Below, piece after piece: positions 1 to 8,558 of a stretch of DNA of 64,000 bases. Position 1 is the first letter of the stretch, and every line of letters begins with the position of its first letter. The position numbers and the translations under genes are program-made. This DNA comes from Gordonia liuliyuniae (GTDB lineage: Bacteria; Actinomycetota; Actinomycetes; Mycobacteriales; Mycobacteriaceae), in the NCBI RefSeq assembly GCF_021739025.1, contig NZ_JAKKOT010000002.1, positions 558,001 to 622,000 of the forward strand, written 5' to 3'. The notes under the pieces are model-generated. The model was not told the origin of the DNA, made no database searches, and saw only the letters and a program-made list of their open reading frames with translations.

Positions 1-1407
1 GAGGCGTCGACCCATATCGGACATGAACACCTGGTTCGGGTCCACGCGACGTCGCGTCGCGATCCAGTCGTCGACCTTCGGGTACATGGCGTGGAAGGTC
101 TCGGCGGTGGTCCGCGAATCCTTCGCCGTGTACAGGCGTCCGCCGATCTCCATGACGCGGCGGTCCAGTTCGGAGACGAACTCGTGCAGGCCGCGTTTGA
201 TCGGGAAGTCGACGCAGATGTTCCAGCCGGGCATCGGGAAGCTCAGCGGAGCCTGGTTGCCTTCACCGAACAGTTTGAACACGTTGAGGAAGCTGACGTG
301 TCCGGACGCCTGGATGTCGTAGATGATGCCCTTGAACTCCTCGACGGCCTCCGGCGGAACGATGAACTGGTACTGCAGGAATCCGTGCGAGCCGTAGGCG
401 CGGTTCCAGTTCCCGAACAGATCCAACGGGTGGTAGAACTGCGTCAGATTCTGGATCTTGCCCTGGTAGTTGCCACCCATCCGGTAGTAGGCTTCGCCGA
501 CCATCGAGAAGTTCAATTTGTTGGCGAGCCCGTTCGGGAAGATGTCCGGGAAGTTGACGAGCGTGGGCGCGTCGAACTTCAACGGGTCCTTGGCGAGCTT
601 GTCGGGCAGCTGGTCGAGTGTCGCGAGCGACCCGCGCGAGAACGTGCCACGCCCCAGACGCGGGGGCTTGCTGATCGCGTCGAACCAACCGGAGCTGTAC
701 GTGTAGTTCTCTTCGGACCCGTCCATGTGGAGAGCGATGGTCTCGTCGAGGCTCTTGGTGACGGAGCCGTCGGCGATGAAGTAGGCGGTCTCGGTGCGCG
801 TCATCTTGATCTTGGCGCGCAGGATGATCCCGGTCAGGCCGATGCCGCCGATCGTGGCCCAGAAGATCGACGCGTCCGGGTCGTCCGTGCTGCCCTCAGG
901 GGTGAGGGTGAGGATCTCGCCGGAGGCCACCAGCAGGGTGATCTCGACGACGTGGTTGCCGAAGCTGCCGGAACTGTGATGGTTCTTGCCGTGGATGTCG
1001 CAGCCGATGGCGCCGCCGACCGTCACCTGACGAGTACCCGGCAGCACCGGGACCCAGAGGCCGTACGGCAGCACGACGCGCATCAGCGTGTCGAGGTCGA
1101 CGCCTGCGTCCAGATCGACGATCGCCGTCTCCGTGTCGATGTCGTAGATCCGGGTGAGCTGAGTCATGTCGATCGTCAGTCCGCCGGAGTTCTGCGCGTT
1201 CTCGCCGTACGACCGGCCGAGCCCCCGCGCGATCACTCCGCGTTTCAGATACGACGGCTTGTCCGCGTCCTGGTCGGCGACGCGTGCGACGGCGTCGGCG
1301 ACGACCTCGGGATACGGCGTGGTCAGCACATGCCCTTCGGTGGGCATCGTACGGCCCCAACCCATCAGAGTCCGAGTCTGGATTGGAAGTAGTTCTGAGT
1401 TCGTCAT
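1..1407 (-). CDS. dprE1: DprE1, decaprenylphosphoryl-beta-D-ribose 2'-oxidase (C-terminus cut by window edge)
   Basis: FAD-dependent oxidase that, with DprE2, epimerises decaprenylphosphoryl ribose to the arabinose donor for arabinogalactan and lipoarabinomannan. It starts at ATG 1407 and reads open to base 1 (469 codons), ending in SDMGRRL, so probably only the last three or so residues and the stop are missing. The FAD-binding stretch ([21 protein letters not shown]) and the substrate-site motif [15 protein letters not shown] are both clear. The Cys in that motif is residue 398 here and matches Cys387 of the M. tuberculosis enzyme, the residue trapped by benzothiazinones. In M. tuberculosis the gene lies beside the GtrA-like Rv3789; here a lipase gene separates it from the gtrA at 3248. 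Confidence 0.95.
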   Translation of the reverse strand, partial: MTNSELLPIQTRTLMGWGRTMPTEGHVLTTPYPEVVADAVARVADQDADKPSYLKRGVIARGLGRSYGENAQNSGGLTIDMTQLTRIYDIDTETAIVDLDAGVDLDTLMRVVLPYGLWVPVLPGTRQVTVGGAIGCDIHGKNHHSSGSFGNHVVEITLLVASGEILTLTPEGSTDDPDASIFWATIGGIGLTGIILRAKIKMTRTETAYFIADGSVTKSLDETIALHMDGSEENYTYSSGWFDAISKPPRLGRGTFSRGSLATLDQLPDKLAKDPLKFDAPTLVNFPDIFPNGLANKLNFSMVGEAYYRMGGNYQGKIQNLTQFYHPLDLFGNWNRAYGSHGFLQYQFIVPPEAVEEFKGIIYDIQASGHVSFLNVFKLFGEGNQAPLSFPMPGWNICVDFPIKRGLHEFVSELDRRVMEIGGRLYTAKDSRTTAETFHAMYPKVDDWIATRRRVDPNQVFMSDMGRRL

Positions 1408-1519
1408 CGTCAGTAGAGGTTACCCGCCTCTCGTGTCCGACCGCCGTCTATGTGATGCCCGTCGTCTACATTCGTCTGTGAAGGCGAGGGAGGCCGCCGG
1501 GGGAACCGGAAGGAAAAGC

Positions 1520-1930
1520 ATGATCGTGGTCGGGTACGCAGGCGGTTCGCACGGACGGGCCTGCCTGGAGCAGGCCATCGACGAGGCATCGGTGCGCGGC
1601 ACCGGTGTGTTGGTGATCAACGCTGTGTCCGAAGGCGGGCGAGGCAGCTCGGCCCGCACCGTCCGGATCGTGGACGCAGACGAGATCGCGCAGGTCCAGG
1701 AGCGGCTGGTGGAATCGGGTGTGCCCTTCGAGATCCGGCAGCAGATCGGCGCCGATGCGTCCGAGGAACTTCTACGGGCGATAGACGAGCCGGACGCACA
1801 GCTTCTCGTGATCGGGATGCGTCGTCGCACTCAAGTGGGAAAGCTGTTGTTGGGCAGCACGTCCCAATACCTGTTGATCGAATGTGCGAAACCGGTGATG
1901 GTGGTGAAGCCGCAGCGGGCTACCGCATGA
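1520..1930 (+). CDS. Universal stress protein (UspA) family protein, single domain
   Basis: A 136-residue cytoplasmic protein with one Usp fold. The start at ATG 1520 is chosen because GGAAGG lies just upstream and the protein then begins directly with the first beta strand (MIVVGYAGGSHG). Near the C-terminus GMRRRTQVGKLLLGSTSQYL fits the ATP-binding signature G-x2-R-...-G-x-LLGS of nucleotide-binding Usp proteins. Members of this family help cells survive stress or growth arrest; the ligand here is inferred. The last 11 bases overlap the 3' end of the lipase gene on the other strand, so the two genes converge with no room for a separate terminator. Confidence 0.85.
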   Translation: MIVVGYAGGSHGRACLEQAIDEASVRGTGVLVINAVSEGGRGSSARTVRIVDADEIAQVQERLVESGVPFEIRQQIGADASEELLRAIDEPDAQLLVIGMRRRTQVGKLLLGSTSQYLLIECAKPVMVVKPQRATA

Positions 1931-3137
1931 TCCGTTTCAGGAACGGCGTCGAGTCCTTCATGGATGCGAGCACCGTGCCGGAGTGGTCCTGCGTCGGGTA
2001 GACGTGGAAGTCGACGGGCTGACCGGCAGCCCTCATCTGTGCGTACAGCGAGATCGCCGACGGTGCCGGGACATCGATGTCCTTCAGTCCCTGGCCGAGG
2101 AAGATCGGGCGGTCGTAACCGGAGTACGGGGTGCTCATGTAGTCGACGAGGGCGGCTTGGACGCCGGGGATCGACGCGAGCGGCCGAGTGAACCACGAGT
2201 TGATCTCGGCTCCGTCGAGCGCGGACTTGAGTTCGGGGTAGCAGAGCTTCTCGGCGAGCCGAACGACGCGTCGTCCCTTTGCGCTGAGCACACGCTCGGG
2301 GTGCAGGTCGCTACGGGCGTCGGCGAATCCGGCGACGATGTAGGCGGCGTACGTGGTGAGCCCCGACGGCAGCGCGACCGGTGGGAACTGCGGCCCCGCC
2401 TGCCACACGATGTGCTCGATGTTCGCGGGCGCCCCGGTCGCGACGACGCCGCGGTAGTCGAGCCCGCTGCCCTTCGACAGCGAGGTGGCCCGTCGCGCCG
2501 CATTGAGGGCTGCGCCCGCACCCTGCGACTGGCCGACGATCGCCCACGTCTTCGACAGGGGGAGACCCGCCTGTCGGGCTGCGATCACCGAGTCGACGGT
2601 CGATGTTGCCGCCACCTGTCCGCTCAAATAGCTCATCAGTCCTGGCGTCCCAAGACCCACGTAGTCGGTGGCCACCACCGCGTAGCCCTGGTCGAGCCAG
2701 TGGCCGAGGTATGCGACGTCACGGTCGCTGCGCGGCTGGGCCGACGGCGTACAGGTGTCACCGAGCCCGACAGTGCCGTGCGCCCACGCGATCACCTTGT
2801 GTCCGCCCGCGGGAGCCGGTCGCTTCGGGAGGAACACCGCGCCCGTGCTGACCGCGGGCTTCCCGTCGAAGTCGGGAGAGGAGTACAGGATCCGGTAGGC
2901 GTCGCCCGCAGCGGGCAGCGTGATCGACGGGTCGAGCGGCGTCTTGGCGAGCAGCGTGCCGTGGGCTCCGATCGGGCCGTCGTAGGAGCGTGCGTCCAGC
3001 CCCGACCAGACCGGCGTCGGCGTGGTCTCCGCATGTGCGGCGGGCGTCGTCAACGCCATGCCAGCGACCGTCGCACACGCCAATGCGGTGGCACAGAGAC
3101 GGCGGGTGAGGCGGTGAGCGGAGAAGGTGACGGGCAT
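1920..3137 (-). CDS. Secreted lipase of the LIP family (alpha/beta hydrolase)
   Basis: A 405-residue exported hydrolase similar to secretory lipases (PF03583) that are numerous in mycolic-acid bacteria. ATG 3137 gives a typical signal peptide: basic start, hydrophobic core, and AHA-ET cleavage near residue 33. The nucleophile elbow is GQSQGAG (Ser in G-x-S-x-G). WAHGTVGLGDTC probably forms the oxyanion-hole region, and the late motifs GLKDIDVP and TQDHSGTV supply candidate Asp and His. The expected product is an extracellular or cell-wall esterase acting on acylglycerols or similar esters; the substrate cannot be read from sequence. It is divergent from gtrA and convergent with the Usp gene. 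Confidence 0.85.
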   Translation of the reverse strand: MPVTFSAHRLTRRLCATALACATVAGMALTTPAAHAETTPTPVWSGLDARSYDGPIGAHGTLLAKTPLDPSITLPAAGDAYRILYSSPDFDGKPAVSTGAVFLPKRPAPAGGHKVIAWAHGTVGLGDTCTPSAQPRSDRDVAYLGHWLDQGYAVVATDYVGLGTPGLMSYLSGQVAATSTVDSVIAARQAGLPLSKTWAIVGQSQGAGAALNAARRATSLSKGSGLDYRGVVATGAPANIEHIVWQAGPQFPPVALPSGLTTYAAYIVAGFADARSDLHPERVLSAKGRRVVRLAEKLCYPELKSALDGAEINSWFTRPLASIPGVQAALVDYMSTPYSGYDRPIFLGQGLKDIDVPAPSAISLYAQMRAAGQPVDFHVYPTQDHSGTVLASMKDSTPFLKRIMR

Positions 3138-3247
3138 AGCTTTGGACCTTAGCCCGCGCGGCCGGTGATCGGCGAAAGGCTGCCCGAATCTGCTGTTCAC
3201 CGATTCTCCCGCGTCCGTCTGGGCGCGCGGACCGATAGGCTGGTCCG

Positions 3248-3766
3248 GTGTCAGACTCCACACCCGACGACGTCGACCGCGTTCCGTTCCCTGTGCACCC
3301 CGCACACGACGACTTCGCGACGCGGCACGCTCCCATGCCGATCGAGCTGCCGTTCGACGACGAAGAGGCGTCGACGAGCGTCGATCTCAAGACTCAGTTG
3401 GTTCGCTTCGTCGCGACCGGCGTGCTGTCAGCGGTGTTCGACTTCGCGCTCACCCTGCTACTTCAGAGCGTCGCCGGAGCCCCGTACTGGCTGGCGAAGG
3501 CATGCGGTTTCATCCTCGGCACCACCATCGCGTACCTGATCAACCGGCGTTGGACATTCCGGGCCGAACCGAGCAAGGCGCGTTTCATCGCCGTCGTCCT
3601 CCTGTACGCGGTGACGTTCTTTGTCAACATCGGCCTGTACAGCCTGCTGATGCACGAGTGGGGTTCGTCTCTCGTCGCCAGCGCTTGCGCTTTCGTCGTC
3701 GCGCAGGGCGTGGCGACCGTCATCAACTTCGTCGTCCAACGAACTGTGATCTTCAAGATCAGGTGA
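3248..3766 (+). CDS. GtrA-family membrane protein, Rv3789-like
   Basis: A 172-residue protein with a hydrophilic N-terminal arm of about 50 residues and four membrane segments. GtrA-family features include DFALTLLLQS and YLINRRWTFRAE after helix 2. In M. tuberculosis the GtrA protein Rv3789 sits next to dprE1 and has been proposed to move or anchor decaprenylphosphoryl arabinose machinery; proximity to dprE1 here supports the same role. The start is GTG 3248. A TAGGCT -10-like box at 3236-3241 would place the transcription start at or next to the GTG, so a leaderless mRNA is likely. Confidence 0.85.
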   Translation: MSDSTPDDVDRVPFPVHPAHDDFATRHAPMPIELPFDDEEASTSVDLKTQLVRFVATGVLSAVFDFALTLLLQSVAGAPYWLAKACGFILGTTIAYLINRRWTFRAEPSKARFIAVVLLYAVTFFVNIGLYSLLMHEWGSSLVASACAFVVAQGVATVINFVVQRTVIFKIR

Positions 3767-3770
3767 TTCT

Positions 3771-3843
3771 GACCTCAAGTTCCCCGCGCAGCCTCGGCAT
3801 CGCTCCACGGCGGATGGTGGCGCTGAGCGGGGAACTTGAGGTC
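3771..3843. terminator. Long inverted repeat between two convergent genes
   Basis: The arms at 3771-3792 and 3822-3843 are complementary over 22 bases with a single mismatch, separated by 29 bases. It starts 4 bases after the gtrA stop, and the right arm reaches the stop codon of the convergent DUF5685-type pseudogene. It probably acts as a bidirectional terminator. It is longer than usual and lacks a T-tract, so a small mobile or repeat origin cannot be excluded. Confidence 0.6.
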
Positions 3844-4641
3844 AACAATCGCAGCAGTCGCAACAATCGCAGCAGTCGGAGCCGTCGCATAGCGGCGAGC
3901 GGTACTTGTCCGTGCAGTGGTTCCAGTGGGTGGTGCACAGCGCCGGACCGCAGAACGTCACGCCGCTGAACGGGAGAATCCGCTGGTACCACGATCGGTT
4001 CGGTGGGAACGGCGGCGGATACGGCCATCCCTCCGGCCAGTCGAGAGGCTGCTGAGGAGGCCACGTCTGCAGGCCTGATCCGATCGCCTCGATCCGCGCG
4101 CGTTCACCTGCGCGGCGACGACGCCGGACGGCCTGGGCGACTCCGTCGACGAGAAGTGCGCGCAGAAGTCGGTCGTCGTGGAGTGCGAGATCCCGGTACC
4201 GGTGGGCGACGCGGGCGGCCAGCATCGTCGACCCCGCGAGCGCGAGTTCGTCGGACGTTCCGGTCGCGGTCAGCGGGTTGAATGCTCCGACTGCGTCGTC
4301 GGCAAGCCGATCGTCGACGGCGTCGAGGAGATGCGCGAGGCGACCGTAATCGGCTCCGATGTCGGCGAGCACGTCGCGGTTGGCAGGAGCTTGGGCCAGG
4401 TCGGCGCTGGAGGCGAAGACGGCGGCGCAGGCCTGCGCGGTCGGTTCGGTCAGCGCATCGAGGTCGGTCGACGTCGTCTCGATTTCGGCCTGACCATGAC
4501 GGCGTCGGTGTTCGTCGTCAGCCGGGCCGTCTGACCGTAATCGTCGCGCAATGACAGGCATAAGCCGCATAGATGCGCACGCCACTGGTCACGAAGATCG
4601 TCGTCGAGCACGTGCCGACACGGCTGGAGCAGTCCGAACAT
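3842..4641 (-). pseudogene. DUF5685-family protein, internally deleted and out of frame
   Basis: The family start is intact in one frame at 4641 (MFGLLQPCRHVLDDDLRDQW, then HLCGLCLSLRDDYGQ and TNTDAVMV). The family C-terminal half continues in another frame from about 4490 (QAEIETTSTDLDALTEPTAQ, later LLDAVDDRL and FNPLTATGT) and ends with a Cys-rich tail (CDGSDCCDCCDCCDC). Normal family members have roughly a hundred more residues between these halves, so I infer an internal deletion that also shifted the frame. The intact family has several conserved Cys and no firmly established function. A sequencing error alone would not explain the missing middle. Confidence 0.7.
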
Positions 4642-4706
4642 GCGTCGAATCTACTGTCGCGGACCGGGATTCCTTCGGAAGCGCAGTCGAAAGACAGGCC
4701 GGCGTG

Positions 4707-5726
4707 TCAGGAGAACTGCACGAGCGCCGTGCACTTGCCGAACACGCGTTTGCCGTTGACCGTCGCACCGAACGTGATCAGTCCGCGCTTGGTCTCCGGG
4801 TACAGCGTCTTGATCTTCGCCGTGTACTCGACGAAGGCCGCATCTGTCGGCGGAACGTAGACGGCGCTCGAGAAGCGGGCGCTGAGCTCGCGGAATGCGG
4901 CGGGATCGCCGACGAACTCCGACAGGTAGCCGGCCGCTGTGCCCAGGGTCAGCATGCCCTGCGCGACCACGGTGTCGAGCTTCGCGGCGGCGGCGAGCTC
5001 GTCGCTGTAGTGGATGGGGTTCGGGTCGCCTGCGACGCCGACGTAGTTGACGAGGTCGCCGCGCGTGAACTTCTGCCTGCGCGGCGGGATCTCCTGGCCT
5101 TCGGTCAGTGAGTCGAACGCGATCGCGCCGAACGCCCGCGGCTCGTCGTCGGGGATCTCGGCGGCTTCAGCGGGGACCAGCGGCAGCACGTGTGACCCAG
5201 CAGGCGAGAACATGACGTCGTCGACCATCGACTGGAACTCGTCGGTCAGACCGTCGCCGGACTCCCCGGGGCCGGCGAGCGTGGTCCACGACTCTTGCAT
5301 GACGCCCTTGTCGAGATCGCGGATGACAGTCTTGCCCGTGAACAGGTCGGCGCCGGCCGCGGACTTGTAGGAGTCCAGCGACACGTCCGACTTGAGGCGG
5401 TCGCCCGCGGTGACCGGCTTGTGGAACACGAACCGCTGCTCCACCTGCAGGACACCCGACTTCAGCGGGTTGCCTGGGATCATCTCGAACAGCTGGGCCT
5501 GCGCCTTGGTGCCGTCGAGGACGACGATCGTCAACGGTGCGAGCAGCCGGTCGTGGCCTGCGGCGGCCGACTTCGCCTCGTCCCAGTGGACGGGGTTGTC
5601 GTCGTGCAGGGCCCGAGCGAACTCGCGGATCTTCTCGCGGCCGACCTCGTAGTAGTCCTGAGTCGTGAACACCTTGCCGATCTCTGCTTCGATGGCCTTG
5701 GTGCGATCGGTTCCACTACTAGTCAT
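4707..5726 (-). CDS. Fused HadA/HadB-type (3R)-hydroxyacyl-ACP dehydratase
   Basis: A 339-residue protein with two hot-dog domains. The N-terminal half (residues about 10-160) resembles HadA (QDYYEVGREKIREFARALHD). The C-terminal half (about 205-339) carries the R-hydratase motif YVGVAGDPNPIHYSD with its catalytic Asp and His, as in HadB. The expected reaction is dehydration of 3-hydroxyacyl thioesters in FAS-II/mycolate elongation, or of 3-hydroxyacyl-CoA as for other double hot-dog proteins such as Rv0216; the sequence does not decide between them. A TAGAAT -10 box on the minus strand (5740-5735) lies so close to ATG 5726 that the transcript is probably leaderless. Confidence 0.85.
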   Translation of the reverse strand: MTSSGTDRTKAIEAEIGKVFTTQDYYEVGREKIREFARALHDDNPVHWDEAKSAAAGHDRLLAPLTIVVLDGTKAQAQLFEMIPGNPLKSGVLQVEQRFVFHKPVTAGDRLKSDVSLDSYKSAAGADLFTGKTVIRDLDKGVMQESWTTLAGPGESGDGLTDEFQSMVDDVMFSPAGSHVLPLVPAEAAEIPDDEPRAFGAIAFDSLTEGQEIPPRRQKFTRGDLVNYVGVAGDPNPIHYSDELAAAAKLDTVVAQGMLTLGTAAGYLSEFVGDPAAFRELSARFSSAVYVPPTDAAFVEYTAKIKTLYPETKRGLITFGATVNGKRVFGKCTALVQFS

Positions 5727-5734
5727 GAGTAACC

Positions 5735-5750
5735 ATTCTACCGAGCGGTA
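5735..5750 (-). promoter_or_regulatory. Leaderless promoter with overlapping palindromic operator
   Basis: On the minus strand TAGAAT (5740-5735) is a good -10 box for the dehydratase gene starting at 5726. A perfect palindrome TACCG-AG-CGGTA occupies 5739-5750 and touches the -10, the position expected for a repressor site (TetR-like in form). A one-mismatch version of the same 12-mer occurs at 26125-26136 in front of the acyl-CoA dehydrogenase operon. Confidence 0.5.
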
Positions 5751-5776
5751 AGCACGAGAATTACCACGCGTCTGCG

Positions 5777-6661
5777 TTATGACCCACTATTCACCTTCGC
5801 GATCACGTTCTCGCCGTACCAGTCGAGGTGTTCGATCTTCTTCTCGAGCGGTTCGGTGTCGTTCCCGACGACGTACGGGAGACGGAATCCGACGATCACA
5901 TCGGTGATGCCCTTGTCCTCGAGGCGCTTGCAGCCGTCGATTGTGTACGCGTCCATCGAGATCACGTGGATCTCGAACGGGTCGTTCTCCTTGCCCTCCG
6001 CTTTGCGGATCGCCGCGATCTTGTCGAGCAGGGCGTCGAGTTCCTCGCCGGGGCCGCCGCCGTGCATCCAGCCGTCGCCGCGGATCACCGCGCGCCGCAA
6101 CGCGAGGTCGGCGTGGCCGCCGACGAGCAGCGGAATCGGCTCGGTCGGCGTCGGCGACATCTTGATGCTCGGAATATCGTAGAACTCGCCGTGGAATTCG
6201 AAGTATCCGCCGGAGGTGAGGCCGCGGATGATGTCCATGCACTCGTTCATCCGCTTGCCGCGGCGTTTGAAGTCCACGCCCATGATGTCGTAGTCCTCCG
6301 GCCAGGGGCTGGTGCCGACACCCAACGACAAGCGGTTGTTCGTCAGATAGGCGACTGACGCAGCCTGCTTCGCGACGAGGGCGGGCGGCCGGATCGGCAG
6401 TTTGAGGACGAACGGTAGGAAACGCAGCGTCGTGGTCACCGCGCCCAGCGCCGCCGCTTGGATGAACGTTTCGATGAAGTCCTTGTCTTCCAAGAACTCT
6501 CGGTTTCCGTCCGGGGTGTACGGGTAGGTGGCGTCCGACACCTCCGGGTACGCGATCGAGTCGGGGATGGTCATCCCGGCGAAGCCGGACTTCTCCGCGG
6601 CCTGCGCGAGTGGTGCGTAGTAGCTGACGTCCGTCATGGCTTCGGCATAGGTGAATCGCAT
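5777..6661 (-). CDS. LLM-class F420-dependent oxidoreductase
   Basis: A 294-residue TIM-barrel protein of the luciferase-like monooxygenase superfamily. Family marks are the N-terminal strand MRFTYAEAM, the central NNRLSLGVGTSPWPEDYDIM (the family G-x-G region) and PLLVGGHADLALRRA late in the barrel. In mycolic-acid actinobacteria these proteins mostly use cofactor F420; flavin use cannot be excluded. The substrate is unknown, but a KstR-type box 12 bases upstream of the ATG suggests a link to sterol or lipid catabolism. It lies 50 bases upstream of the dehydratase gene, which has its own promoter signals. Confidence 0.85.
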   Translation of the reverse strand: MRFTYAEAMTDVSYYAPLAQAAEKSGFAGMTIPDSIAYPEVSDATYPYTPDGNREFLEDKDFIETFIQAAALGAVTTTLRFLPFVLKLPIRPPALVAKQAASVAYLTNNRLSLGVGTSPWPEDYDIMGVDFKRRGKRMNECMDIIRGLTSGGYFEFHGEFYDIPSIKMSPTPTEPIPLLVGGHADLALRRAVIRGDGWMHGGGPGEELDALLDKIAAIRKAEGKENDPFEIHVISMDAYTIDGCKRLEDKGITDVIVGFRLPYVVGNDTEPLEKKIEHLDWYGENVIAKVNSGS

Positions 6662-6672
6662 GACAGTCAGGG

Positions 6673-6686
6673 TAGAACACGTTCTA
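6673..6686. promoter_or_regulatory. KstR-type operator (TnnAACnnGTTnnA)
   Basis: TAGAACACGTTCTA is a perfect 14-base palindrome and an exact match to the published KstR consensus TnnAACnnGTTnnA. It lies 12 bases upstream of the ATG of the F420-type oxidoreductase, where a bound repressor would block transcription. KstR is the TetR repressor of cholesterol catabolism in mycobacteria and rhodococci. No kstR gene is seen in the window. Confidence 0.6.
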
Positions 6687-6739
6687 GTTAGATGTCGATG
6701 GATTGATTACGACGAGGCGACGCCGAGAAGATCGGTACG

Positions 6740-6782
6740 CTCAGCGGCCTCCGAGGGCAGTATGCCCTCGGAGGCCGCTGAG
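6740..6782. terminator. Strong 20-bp hairpin terminator
   Basis: The arms 6740-6759 and 6763-6782 are perfectly complementary over 20 bases with a 3-base loop. It sits 38 bases past the glfT1 stop in the minus direction and upstream of the divergent-facing oxidoreductase promoter, so it most likely ends the bpa-wzm-wzt-glfT1 transcript. An AATTTTT run follows on the plus side. Confidence 0.7.
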
Positions 6783-6820
6783 AAAGCCGAATTTTTACAC
6801 AGAGCCGGCGAACGCGCCGA

Positions 6821-7741
6821 TCAGCGCGTGTCGGGGCGTGCGAACCGTTCCCCGCGCCCCAACTTGCGGAGGCGCATCCACTCGCGGAAGCCTGCGACGT
6901 CACGCTGCTGGACGAGGAAGAACCATCCGAACCGCGCATACTCCTGGGGCAGGAGCTTGCGCATGCCGGGTTGGCTCATCAGGTAGCCGCGGTTGCGGTA
7001 GGTGAAGTACCGCTTCACCTCGTTGTCCGGGTACTGCGTGTGCATACGGCCGCCGAGGATCGGCCGGAACTCGTCGCTGCCGTCCGGGTGCAGATACGCG
7101 GTGGTCAGACAGGTGCCGAAGGCGATTCCCGAACGCGCGAGCCTGCGATGCATCTCCACCTCGTCGCCGCGGAAGAACAATCGAAGATCGGGCACGCCGA
7201 TCCGTTCGATCGTGTCCGCGGAGAACAGGGCGCCGTTCATCAGCGACGCGATACCGGGGAGAAGGTCGTCTGACCGCTCCGCTCCGGGCTGGGTGTCCGC
7301 GAACAGTTCGGAGCGCTTGCGCCGCCAGACGAGTCCACGTCGTAGCGGAAAAGCCAGTGCATCGGGGTCGGCGATGTTGACGACCACCGGAGACACCTGA
7401 CCGAGAGCGTGGCGGTCGGCGCAGTCGAGCAGCATCGTGAGGACCTCGGGGCCTTCGGGGCGGCCGTCGTCGTCGGCGCACCACACCCAGTCGGCTCCGA
7501 GCGCGAGCGCGTGCAGCATGCCGAGCGCGAATCCGCCCGCACCGCCCAGGTTGTGCTTCGACGGGATGTATGTGGTCTCGACCGGCTGGCCGTCGACGAG
7601 TTCGCGGACGGTCGGGTCGGCGTCATTGTCGACGACGATCAGGTGGTCGACGGGTCGGTTCTGATTCGCGACGACGTTCAGCGACTCGGCGAGCAGTTCG
7701 GGCCGTCGATGAGTGACGACGACGGCGACGACAGTGGTCAC
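6821..7741 (-). CDS. glfT1: GlfT1, galactofuranosyltransferase initiating galactan
   Basis: A 306-residue GT2 glycosyltransferase; the M. tuberculosis GlfT1 (Rv3782) is about the same length. It adds the first galactofuranose residues to the decaprenyl-PP-GlcNAc-Rha linker of arabinogalactan on the inner membrane face. Visible features are the GT-A start VVAVVVTHRRPELLAESL, the sugar-nucleotide/metal motif WCADDDGRPEG, and LFFRGDEVEMHRRLA further on. GTG 7741 is chosen because it overlaps the wzt stop (GTGA) and gives the family length; a longer reading to 7879 would run antiparallel into wzt codons. It is the last gene of the galactan-export operon, followed by a strong hairpin. Confidence 0.93.
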   Translation of the reverse strand: MTTVVAVVVTHRRPELLAESLNVVANQNRPVDHLIVVDNDADPTVRELVDGQPVETTYIPSKHNLGGAGGFALGMLHALALGADWVWCADDDGRPEGPEVLTMLLDCADRHALGQVSPVVVNIADPDALAFPLRRGLVWRRKRSELFADTQPGAERSDDLLPGIASLMNGALFSADTIERIGVPDLRLFFRGDEVEMHRRLARSGIAFGTCLTTAYLHPDGSDEFRPILGGRMHTQYPDNEVKRYFTYRNRGYLMSQPGMRKLLPQEYARFGWFFLVQQRDVAGFREWMRLRKLGRGERFARPDTR

Positions 7742-8547
7742 CGCGCGGCCTCGTCGTTCTCGGCGAGCACCTTGCGGACTTGGGCTGCGGCGTCGGGGCC
7801 CTGGTACGCGCCGACCACCTCTTCGATGCCGCCGTCCATGCGCACCTGGCCGTGATCGATCCACAGCGCGCGATCGCACAGTTGGGCGAGGAACTCGTTG
7901 GAGTGGCTGGCGAACACGAGGATGCCGGAGCGTTCGACCAGGGCCTGCAGTCGGACGCGGGCCTTCTTCATGAACTCGGCGTCGACGGCGCCGATGCCCT
8001 CGTCGAGGATCAGGATCTCGGGGTCGATGCTGGTGACCACGCCGAGCGCGAGCCGCACACGCATGCCGTTCGAGTAGGTGCGCAGCGGCATCGACAGGTA
8101 GTCGCCGAGCTCGGAGAACTCCGCGATCTCGTCCGTCTTGCGCAGCATCTCCTTGCGGCTCATACCGAGGAACATGCCGCGGATCAAGATGTTCTCGTAC
8201 CCGGAGATCTCCGGGTCCATGCCGACGCCGAGGTCGAAGACCGGCGCGACGCGGCCGCGTACCTTGCAGGACCCGCGTGTCGGCTCGTAGATCCCGGACA
8301 GCAGACGCAGCAGCGTCGACTTGCCTGCGCCGTTGTGGCCGACGAGGCCCACGCGGTCACCGTGCTCCAGGTGAAGGTTGATGTCGCGGACTGCTTCGAC
8401 GACGACGGTCTTCGACCCGTTGGAACCGATGACGCCGCCGGCGGCGCCGATGACCGCCTTCTTCAACGAACGGGTCTTGGCGTCGAAGATCGGGAAGTCG
8501 ACGCATGCGTCCCACGTGTCGACGCGGATGTCGGTGTTGTCTGCCAC
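7738..8547 (-). CDS. wzt: Wzt, ATPase of the galactan (O-antigen-type) ABC exporter
   Basis: A 269-residue ABC ATPase of the polysaccharide-export class. Walker A is GHNGAGKST, the signature is YSNGMRVRLALG, Walker B is EILILDEGIGAVD, and the switch His is in FASHSNE. It lacks the long C-terminal carbohydrate-binding domain of some Gram-negative Wzt proteins, as in the mycobacterial Rv3781. It energises flipping of lipid-linked galactan together with the Wzm permease encoded just upstream. The start is GTG 8547, 11 bases after the wzm stop, and the stop overlaps the glfT1 start. Confidence 0.93.
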   Translation of the reverse strand: MADNTDIRVDTWDACVDFPIFDAKTRSLKKAVIGAAGGVIGSNGSKTVVVEAVRDINLHLEHGDRVGLVGHNGAGKSTLLRLLSGIYEPTRGSCKVRGRVAPVFDLGVGMDPEISGYENILIRGMFLGMSRKEMLRKTDEIAEFSELGDYLSMPLRTYSNGMRVRLALGVVTSIDPEILILDEGIGAVDAEFMKKARVRLQALVERSGILVFASHSNEFLAQLCDRALWIDHGQVRMDGGIEEVVGAYQGPDAAAQVRKVLAENDEAAR

Positions 8548-8558
8548 GGGTGTGTCTC

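Noticed and set aside
91-1392. Long plus-strand open frame over dprE1
   Set aside because: It is the antisense of dprE1, low in complexity (rich in Val, Asp, Arg, Glu), with no family features. High GC makes such shadow frames common.
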